Source: JBBDRX01 sp040905245 (GTDB lineage: Bacteria; Bacteroidota; Rhodothermia; Balneolales; Balneolaceae). From it: a stretch of DNA of 12,436 nucleotides. The notes beneath the pieces are model-generated. The model had not been told where the DNA came from. It saw only the letters and a list, made by a program, of their open reading frames with translations, and searched no databases. The DNA is taken from the NCBI GenBank assembly GCA_040905245.1, contig JBBDRX010000007.1:1-12436 (forward strand), written 5' to 3'. Shown piece by piece: positions 6,476 through 12,436 of this stretch (the first letter of the stretch is position 1; each line of letters opens with the position of its first letter). The position numbers and the translations under genes were made by a program.

Positions 6476-8218
6476 GTGTCTGGAAGCTGGGTTGCCGCGC
6501 TCTCACTATTCCTCTTTTTTATCGGATACAGATACTACTCCAAATATCTGGCAGAACATATTTTCCGGCTGGATCCAAACTACCGAACACCGGCTCACCG
6601 GTTCCGTGACGGCGTCGATTACGTTCCCGCTAACAAATATGTCCTCTGGGGCCACCATTTTACCTCTATTGCCGGAGCCGCTCCTATTGTCGGGCCGGCG
6701 ATTGCCGTCTATTGGGGATGGCTCCCCGCTATGTTGTGGGTGGTAATCGGGACTATTTTTGCTGCCGGTGTGCACGACTTTGGTACCATGGTACTCTCCG
6801 TTCGGAACAAAGGCCAGTCGATCGGGAGCCTGGCAGACAAACTGGTCGGAGGGCGGGCCAAGCTCCTCTTCCTCTTTATTATACTGATTCTGGTACTCAT
6901 GGTGAATGCCGTCTTTGCCTGGGTGATCTCCAATCTGTTTGTCACCTTTCCGGCCAGCGTCCTCTCCATCTTCATCCAGATCCCCCTGGCGATCTGGATT
7001 GGCTTTCGATCCTACAAGGCGACCGGGAGTATGCTTCTTCCTTCCATCATCGTACTGGTTGCCATGTACGCAACTGCCATTCTGGCCAGCTATGTCCCCG
7101 TTCTCCAGATCGACCTTGTGCAGTATTATGGTGGAGAAGGGACGATCCGTTTCTTCGGGCTGAACGGGGTCGAAATGGCCTTTCTCACCTGGATCGTTAT
7201 TCTAATGGTATATGTCTACTTCGCCTCCACACTTCCAGTCTGGATGCTTCTGCAGCCACGAGACCTGATCAACTCTTACCAGCTTCTGCTCGGGCTGGCG
7301 ATTCTCTATCTGGGACTCTTCTTTATCAGTCCGGAGATCACGGCTCCCCCGACCAATCCTGCAACAGATGATGTGAGCTGGTTTCCGCTCCTCTTTATCA
7401 CCATCGCCTGCGGCGCCATTTCGGGCTTCCACGGGCTGGTCTCCTCCGGAACCACCGCCAAACAGCTGGACAAGGAGACCGATGCCCGTTTTGTTGGCTA
7501 TCTGGGTGCTATCGGTGAAGGAATGCTGGCACTGATTACCATAGTGGCTATCGTCACCTATTTCAACACAACCGGAGAATTTCTGGATCACTACCACTCC
7601 TTTGAAGTAGCCGGCTCCGGCGGCCTTGGAATTTTTGTGGAGGGAGCTGCACGACTGGCGACTGGAGTGATGATCCCGCTTGAAGCAGCTCAGACCATTA
7701 TTGCTGTGATCGTAATCAGTTTTGCCGCTACAACGCTGGATACTTCCGTACGGCTGATGCGCTACATTCTCAACGAACTGGGTGAGGCCTACAAGATCCA
7801 ACCTCTGACCCATATGCACATCTCCACGACCCTTGCCGTCGGTAGCAGTACGCTTCTGGTGCTACTACCCGAGGGGCCTCACGGGTTCGGTTCCGGTGGG
7901 TATATTCTCTGGCCCCTGTTCGGCACCTCGAATCAGCTTCTGGCGGGGATCAGCCTGCTGTTGCTTACCATCTGGCTGAAAAGAAACGGACGAGGCATCG
8001 TCTATACACTGATTCCAATGATCTTCGTTCTCTTCATGACTCTCTGGGCGATGGGATCTCAGGTCATTTTCGACTGGTCCGGGCTGGGAGAGTCCGATGG
8101 CAATATGCTGTTGTTCTTCTTCGGAGCCATTATCCTCATTTTTACCATCTGGATCATTCTGGAAGCTGTCGCAGTTCTGCGTCGGTGGGATCAAACACAA
8201 CCACCTCCCGAGAAATAG
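6476..8218 (+). CDS. cstA: CstA-family carbon starvation protein (peptide/pyruvate transporter)
   Basis: A polytopic inner-membrane protein of 580 residues with many hydrophobic helices. CstA signatures are unmistakable: RFRDGVDYVPANKYVLWGHH near 45-65, FTSIAGAAPIVGPAIAVYWG, AAGVHDFGTMVLSVRNKGQS, SGFHGLVSSGTTAKQL in the middle, and LWPLFGTSNQLLAGISLLLL towards the C-terminus. Studied relatives (E. coli CstA and BtsT) import peptides or pyruvate with protons and are induced on carbon starvation; the substrate here is inferred. It is shorter than E. coli CstA (about 700 residues). I chose GTG 6476 because AAAAAGG sits 8 nt upstream; GTG 6467 in the same frame would add three residues (MFN) but would place that ribosome site inside the gene. 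It appears monocistronic, with its own 240-bp leader. The C-terminus ends in a short charged tail (RRWDQTQPPPEK). Confidence 0.93.
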   Translation: MSGSWVAALSLFLFFIGYRYYSKYLAEHIFRLDPNYRTPAHRFRDGVDYVPANKYVLWGHHFTSIAGAAPIVGPAIAVYWGWLPAMLWVVIGTIFAAGVHDFGTMVLSVRNKGQSIGSLADKLVGGRAKLLFLFIILILVLMVNAVFAWVISNLFVTFPASVLSIFIQIPLAIWIGFRSYKATGSMLLPSIIVLVAMYATAILASYVPVLQIDLVQYYGGEGTIRFFGLNGVEMAFLTWIVILMVYVYFASTLPVWMLLQPRDLINSYQLLLGLAILYLGLFFISPEITAPPTNPATDDVSWFPLLFITIACGAISGFHGLVSSGTTAKQLDKETDARFVGYLGAIGEGMLALITIVAIVTYFNTTGEFLDHYHSFEVAGSGGLGIFVEGAARLATGVMIPLEAAQTIIAVIVISFAATTLDTSVRLMRYILNELGEAYKIQPLTHMHISTTLAVGSSTLLVLLPEGPHGFGSGGYILWPLFGTSNQLLAGISLLLLTIWLKRNGRGIVYTLIPMIFVLFMTLWAMGSQVIFDWSGLGESDGNMLLFFFGAIILIFTIWIILEAVAVLRRWDQTQPPPEK

Positions 8219-8306
8219 GAAGAGTAGACTGAGATCTTCCGCACAACGGTCATAACCTTATCTCGAATGAGGTAGAAAACAGCCATCAGCCGCCTGCAAC
8301 ACCGGC

Positions 8307-8508
8307 TTAGCGAGTCACCGGAGAGAACTGCTCCGGTGGATCCGACTCCAACAGGTGCCGGACAAAGTAGTCCCAGGTCAACTTCAGGTTGTAGGGTTCG
8401 TTTGCGTACCCGTGGTCCCTGTTGGGGTGTACCACCCGAAGGCCCGGTTTTCAAGATCCGGAAAATCGGCGTAGTTTGGATCTCCCGTTTTTCGAAGCAT
8501 TTGCACAA
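8307..8508 (-). pseudogene. C-terminal remnant of an S9-family prolyl oligopeptidase, frameshifted
   Basis: The minus strand from about 8444 to a TAA at 8307-8309 encodes GLRVVHPNRDHGYANEPY, followed directly by NLKLTWDYFVRHLLESDPPE and a short tail ending PVTR. This is the classic C-terminus of the S9 serine peptidases (DPP-IV/prolyl oligopeptidase type) with the catalytic histidine in DHG. The same frame hits TGA immediately upstream (near 8454). In another minus frame 8508-8452 reads VVQMLRKTGDPNYADFPDLE, which would join the tail if one A were restored in the run at 8448-8451. That points to a single-base deletion. The usual catalytic Ser and Asp regions are missing: homology stops about 10 bp before the phosphodiesterase start at 8518. 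It is therefore a decayed fragment, not a gene. The tail is the sure part; the upstream frame is less certain. Confidence 0.7.
8316..8338. terminator. GC-rich hairpin downstream of cstA, possible terminator
   Basis: CACCGGAG (8316-8323) and CTCCGGTG (8331-8338) form a perfect 8-bp stem with a 7-nt loop, about 100 bp after the cstA stop. No T run follows on either strand, and the hairpin lies inside the codons of the peptidase relic, so it may be coincidental. It is the strongest local hairpin in the gap. Confidence 0.25.
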
Positions 8509-8517
8509 CCCAACCGG

Positions 8518-10200
8518 ATGAAACCGCCTCCCGCACCAACTTTCTGCAAAATTCTGTTTTTATCACTTCTTTTCTGGAGTTTCGGTATGCTCTGTCCCGC
8601 CAGGTCCTCAGCTGCGTCACACCTCTCAAGCCCATTGGCCGGCCAACCGGATGGGGACGATTCCCGGTACATTCTGATCCATCTGGACGGTGTCTCCTCA
8701 TGGCATCTGACGCAAGAGATGGAAGCGGGAAACCTGCCCCATTTGAAGAAGCTATTCTATCCCGATGGATGGATTCCGGGAGGCATCACCTACTTGCCAA
8801 GTAAAACGCCCGTCGTCATTGCCAATATGAAGCATTCCACAGCGGTAGAGGATGGCGGGCCGGTGAGCTGGGCCGGGCAGAACCGGGAAACGGGAGACGC
8901 CTTCTCCCCATTTGATACCATTCAAGCCATGATCTCGGGCATGTCCCGGCTCGCCAGGACCAACCTGATCTATGGATTACCCCTGCTGGACCGGCTGAAC
9001 CGTGTGGCTCTCGGTAACCTGCCGGACTATCTGAATCAATATCAGGTACTGGAGTACTATTGGTATCCGATCGACACCTTTGGCCACTTCTATGGGGAGG
9101 CGTCCTATCGAGATAAGATTCGCGAATTCGACAGGGCGATCGGCCGGCTGGCCAATCGCATTGGCCCCGAGGTGAACCTCGTGATCTATTCGGATCACGG
9201 TATCGCTTTTGGAGAGGGTGTGGAGAGCGATCGTCTGCTAAAGGAACAGTTCGTACAAGTCTGGTCCGCATCCTATCCAAATGTCTATCTGGATAGGGGA
9301 GCCGACAAACAGGAGGTATCCATACGAATTGTCGAAGAGACCCCGGTGGACTTTGTTTTCTATCAAAGCGGTATCGAAGAGGTCACAGGTGTGCATCGGG
9401 ATGGCTTCCTAAGATTCCGTTTTGATCCGGGGACGGGCCGGTACAGTTATCAGACGGAGGGGGAAGATCCGCTGGGATACCATCGGGCCGGGTACCGAGG
9501 CGAACCGCTCACTGCTGGGGAGTGGCTGGAACAGACCTGGGATCTGGACTACCCGATGGCACCGGTCAAGGTTTTTCATCTGCTGCAAAACCCGGGTTCG
9601 GGAGATCTGCTGACGTTTTTCGAGCACGGGAAATACAGCCAGACCTGGTACAGCAGCCGTGGCAATCACGGCGGGTTTACGCGCTTGGAACTGAACGTAC
9701 CCATACTTGTCCGCGGCCCGGACCTCACTCATCTATATGGCCGAACCACAATAGAGATCGAACAGCTGATGCAGGAGATTGCCGCGCCGGAACCCTCTCC
9801 GACTCGCGACCATCACTACCTGGAGATGCAGCACGAACTCGATCGGGAGAGTTTCCATCTGGAGTTCTCTTTTTCTCCGCTCTATCGCTGGGCCGTCGGA
9901 GCAGAACTAACGGCCAGAGAAGACGGTCTGAACAATCCCTATCGGGTGTGGCTCCAGGCGGACCTGTTCCGAAGTTATCTGACTCGGGTCTGGATCGGTG
10001 GTGGAGTGAATGGCCGGGTCAGCGGCGAGGCTCGTGCGGAACTCTTTTTGAAACACGAATTGCACATCCGCAGGATTTCCGCTAAAACACTCCTATCATC
10101 GACCGGAAACCACCGTTTCACAATTGAAGCTCGTATTACCGACGCCGTAGCACTTCGGCTGACCAATTTCCGCCGAGCCGGCCTTCGTTTCTACTTCTAA
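8518..10200 (+). CDS. exported alkaline-phosphatase-superfamily phosphodiesterase with C-terminal beta domain
   Basis: From ATG 8518 the protein has 560 residues. Residues 10-34 are a Sec signal peptide (KILFLSLLFWSFGMLCPARSSA). The core matches the type I phosphodiesterase/nucleotide pyrophosphatase branch, with a full set of expected metal and catalytic positions: D57 in IHLDG, T97 in PSKTPVVIAN as nucleophile, D186 and H190 in IDTFGH, D226-H227 in YSDHG, and H384 in RGNHGG. It probably cleaves a phosphate mono- or diester in the periplasm or at the cell surface; the substrate is unknown. Residues 445-560 form about six to eight amphipathic beta strands ending LRFYF. The frame opens earlier, at 8422, but that part covers the peptidase relic and lacks a signal peptide, so 8518 is preferred. 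No ribosome site precedes 8518; ATG 8587 has TGGAG upstream but would cut the signal peptide. Confidence 0.85.
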   Translation: MKPPPAPTFCKILFLSLLFWSFGMLCPARSSAASHLSSPLAGQPDGDDSRYILIHLDGVSSWHLTQEMEAGNLPHLKKLFYPDGWIPGGITYLPSKTPVVIANMKHSTAVEDGGPVSWAGQNRETGDAFSPFDTIQAMISGMSRLARTNLIYGLPLLDRLNRVALGNLPDYLNQYQVLEYYWYPIDTFGHFYGEASYRDKIREFDRAIGRLANRIGPEVNLVIYSDHGIAFGEGVESDRLLKEQFVQVWSASYPNVYLDRGADKQEVSIRIVEETPVDFVFYQSGIEEVTGVHRDGFLRFRFDPGTGRYSYQTEGEDPLGYHRAGYRGEPLTAGEWLEQTWDLDYPMAPVKVFHLLQNPGSGDLLTFFEHGKYSQTWYSSRGNHGGFTRLELNVPILVRGPDLTHLYGRTTIEIEQLMQEIAAPEPSPTRDHHYLEMQHELDRESFHLEFSFSPLYRWAVGAELTAREDGLNNPYRVWLQADLFRSYLTRVWIGGGVNGRVSGEARAELFLKHELHIRRISAKTLLSSTGNHRFTIEARITDAVALRLTNFRRAGLRFYF

Positions 10201-10320
10201 GTCCTGCCGAACTACTCATTTCGGATTTCTGTCCCGATCAGAGCTCCGATCAGCAACAAATTCCTTGCCGGCCGTTACGCCAATCACTCTGCAACGAGAC
10301 ATTCATGGAACCAGACACTT

Positions 10321-12436
10321 TCAGGCGATTGTATCCATCTCCAGATAGAAGTCGCTCCCCTTGCCACTTGTGCTCCGGAAATTCAGCGTAAATCCCTGCT
10401 TTTCGGCAAACTCTTTGCAAATAATAAGCCCCAGGCCGGTTCCAGCCTCATTATCCGTACCACTTCGCCGGGTTCCAGGGTCCAGGAAGATCTTTTTTTG
10501 CACATGCTCCGGGATCCCGATACCCCGGTCCCGGACGATCAGCCGCACCCTGCCCGGACGGGTTGAACCGTTTTCGCGTGAAGCTGCCGGAACGGCCTGT
10601 TTCGAACCTTCCGTCCCCTGTGTGGACTCCGGGACGGGTTCCAGCAAGATCGAAACCGTACCGTCCGGATAACTGAACTTGATGGCATTGGAGATCAGAT
10701 TCTGCAGGATCACCAACAACATCTGTCGGTCTGCCATGGCCCGGATAGATGAATCCACGTTGTTTTGAAGACGGATTTGTTTCTCCGACGCCTTGCTCTG
10801 CATCCGGTACACAACTTCATGTACCGCTTCCTGCAACTTCACCTCATCCGGATCGGGATCCAGCCCTTCCATCTGTCTTTGCGCCCAGTCCAGGTAGTCC
10901 TGCAACATGGCGACACTCCGGTTGAGGCGCTCATCCACATCTTCCAGGAACGCCTCCTGATCGTCCGGATCCAGGCCCTCTTCCCGGATCAAAGTAGCAA
11001 TCCCCTGCAACTGAGCCACCGGTGCTCGAAGATCGTGTGCAAGCACCGAAATGAGCCGGTCCTTGGTTGTATTTAACAGATCCAAACGTTTTTTCTGAGC
11101 CTTCAGCTTCTGGTTCAACCGGGCCGTCTCTTCCTTTCGAGACTGAAGCAGAGTCGAAAGGCGCTGTTGACGACGATACATGACAAACAGAAAGCCGATC
11201 AAAAGAAGCAGCAATATACCAGAACCCGCTATCGACCAAATCACCTGTCTTTGCAGAGTGACCTGCTCTTCCAGAAGTTGGTTTTGACGTCGCTCATCCT
11301 GAATATCAAGCAATACCTGATACCGGGCCAGGGCATCGTCCCGGTCCTGGTTGCGTAACGAATCGGAAAGCTCGGTATACTGTATCAGGTAGTCCAGGGC
11401 AGTCTGTTCCTGTCCATATTCGGCTGCTGTCTCCCACAAGCCTCTCAAAGGAGTCAATTTCATCCGAAGGGAACCGGACTGCTTGCCCAGCTCCAGTGCC
11501 GACCCGTAGTGATCCATCGCCTCTTCGTACTCTCCCATCTGCGAGGACAGATCCCCCATTCCGATACGGTTGTAGTAGAGACCCTGAGCGACTCCAATCT
11601 CTGAACTCATCGAAAGCGATTGCCGGAAGGCTTCGCGAGCCTTCTCGTACTCCCCAAGTTCCAGATAGACCATGCCCCGGTTGTAGAGAAGTTGAATTGG
11701 GCGTGAGACGCTTCCTGAATCCTCTGCCAGAGCAAGAGATCGATCGAAACGATCTAATGCCTGCTCGTACTCCCCCATACGCTGATAAACAAGCCCCATA
11801 TTCATGAGCGCCATGGACTGGCCTGGAACAAATCCAATCTCCGAAGCAAGTTGGTGGGAACGACTCAAATAGTCCAACGCTGTCTCCATCTCCTCCTCGT
11901 TCCGGTACAATTCACCAATATTGTTCAGAATGAGAACTACGGTCTGGTCGTCCCCAAGACGTTCCAGAATTTCAAGGCTGCTGGTATAACGTTTTAACGC
12001 CTCTTCCACATCTCCAAGTGCCGCATAGGCAACTCCGAGATTCTGCTGGACTCCTGCTTCCGTCCGACGGTCTCCGGACTGTCGGATGGGCTCCATAATC
12101 TCCATGTAGAGATTCAACGCCTCATCATACTCTCCCTGTTTCTGATAGGCGGTGGCAAGCAGATTGCCGATTATGTACCCGTTTGGCTCTTCGGATAGAT
12201 GGTTCCACGCCTCGGAGAGAGCAGTAACGGTTTCTTCAAAACGGCCAATATCCAGTAAGGTCTCTCCCCGAATCCGCTGCAGTTGCAGCTCCTGTTGCTG
12301 TTCTCCCGACTCGCGGGCCTGCTGTAGCAGAGAAGGGATTTCTTCCAAAACCGCTTGGAGCTCTCTCTCTTCGTACAATGTACGGAGCCTGTCCACGTGT
12401 TCATCAAGCGTCAGGCTATCGGTGATGGAATCCTGC
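10321..12436 (-). CDS. TPR-containing sensor histidine kinase (5' end beyond right edge)
   Basis: The frame is open to the window edge, giving 705 visible codons; the first internal start is GTG 12396 (numbering below), but the gene probably begins outside with a signal peptide. Residues 45-345 hold about eight TPR repeats; six are exactly 40 residues apart (GEY or equivalent at 88, 128, 168, 208, 248, 288). A transmembrane helix (IWSIAGSGILLLLLIGFLFV, 386-405) leads into a coiled coil (408-447). The kinase core has the H-box LISVLAHDLRAPV with phospho-acceptor H454, the N-box QNLISNAIKF (565-574), G1 DRGIGIP (623-629) and G2 GTGLGL (652-657). TPRs are probably periplasmic and sense a protein or peptide signal, and H454 passes phosphate to an unseen response regulator. 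There is no receiver or output domain. Residues 588-616 form a low-complexity insert in the ATP-binding domain. It converges with the phosphodiesterase gene across a 120-bp gap. Confidence 0.92.
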   Translation of the reverse strand, partial: QDSITDSLTLDEHVDRLRTLYEERELQAVLEEIPSLLQQARESGEQQQELQLQRIRGETLLDIGRFEETVTALSEAWNHLSEEPNGYIIGNLLATAYQKQGEYDEALNLYMEIMEPIRQSGDRRTEAGVQQNLGVAYAALGDVEEALKRYTSSLEILERLGDDQTVVLILNNIGELYRNEEEMETALDYLSRSHQLASEIGFVPGQSMALMNMGLVYQRMGEYEQALDRFDRSLALAEDSGSVSRPIQLLYNRGMVYLELGEYEKAREAFRQSLSMSSEIGVAQGLYYNRIGMGDLSSQMGEYEEAMDHYGSALELGKQSGSLRMKLTPLRGLWETAAEYGQEQTALDYLIQYTELSDSLRNQDRDDALARYQVLLDIQDERRQNQLLEEQVTLQRQVIWSIAGSGILLLLLIGFLFVMYRRQQRLSTLLQSRKEETARLNQKLKAQKKRLDLLNTTKDRLISVLAHDLRAPVAQLQGIATLIREEGLDPDDQEAFLEDVDERLNRSVAMLQDYLDWAQRQMEGLDPDPDEVKLQEAVHEVVYRMQSKASEKQIRLQNNVDSSIRAMADRQMLLVILQNLISNAIKFSYPDGTVSILLEPVPESTQGTEGSKQAVPAASRENGSTRPGRVRLIVRDRGIGIPEHVQKKIFLDPGTRRSGTDNEAGTGLGLIICKEFAEKQGFTLNFRSTSGKGSDFYLEMDTIA

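Noticed and set aside
8422..8517. Longer phosphodiesterase start at ATG 8422
   Set aside because: The extra 32 residues precede a normal signal peptide and are the antisense of the S9 peptidase relic, so they are not expected to be translated.
9522..10085. 187-residue plus-strand frame inside the phosphodiesterase gene
   Set aside because: It is a shadow frame; the overlapping frame carries the metal-binding histidine and the beta domain.
10234..10253. Two copies of CCGATCAG 12 bp apart between the convergent genes
   Set aside because: Only 8 bp and two copies, no dyad and no T run; not enough for a terminator or a regulatory repeat.
11525..12132. Regularly spaced short repeats suggestive of a CRISPR array
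   Set aside because: The 120-bp spacing reflects TPR codons inside a clear coding frame; repeats are 8 bp and spacers are homologous to each other.

Overview
The window is about 12.4 kb of dense, ordinary-looking bacterial chromosome. The gene set suggests a Gram-negative member of the Bacteroidota/Rhodothermota/Balneolota group, possibly halophilic or haloalkaliphilic. The clues are a TonB-type outer-membrane receptor, a membrane-anchored histidine kinase with a long TPR sensor, a WbqC-family protein and an NhaC-type sodium/proton antiporter. This placement is inferred from gene content alone, with no marker gene to confirm it. No phage, insertion sequence, CRISPR array, tRNA or rRNA is visible.

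Region 1 (1-2643, minus strand) is a tightly overlapping operon read right to left: NhaC-family antiporter, WbqC-family protein, then the start of a TrmH/SpoU-type RNA 2'-O-methyltransferase cut off by the left edge. The overlaps are 4 bp (ATGA) and 8 bp. The antiporter's 5' end is unusual: its frame stays open upstream through a signal-peptide-like stretch that has no standard start codon.

Region 2 (2644-2797) is a divergent promoter region with a perfect 12-bp palindrome. It drives the plus-strand operon of region 3 (2798-6233): pcm (protein-L-isoaspartate methyltransferase), a small exported and probably outer-membrane protein, and a TonB-dependent receptor-like protein. These three are also joined by overlapping start and stop codons.

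Region 4 (6234-8218) holds a 240-bp leader with inverted repeats, followed by a CstA-family peptide/pyruvate transporter.

Region 5 (8219-10200) looks intergenic at first, but its minus strand carries the frameshifted, truncated C-terminus of an S9-family prolyl oligopeptidase. Next comes a secreted alkaline-phosphatase-superfamily phosphodiesterase with an unusual beta-rich C-terminal extension ending in phenylalanine.

Region 6 (10321-12436, minus strand) is a TPR sensor histidine kinase whose 5' end lies beyond the right edge.

There is no obvious new defence or mobile system. The most interesting items are the phosphodiesterase with its C-terminal beta domain, the hidden S9 peptidase relic, the cryptic signal peptide of the antiporter, the pcm/outer-membrane-receptor operon and the structured cstA leader.
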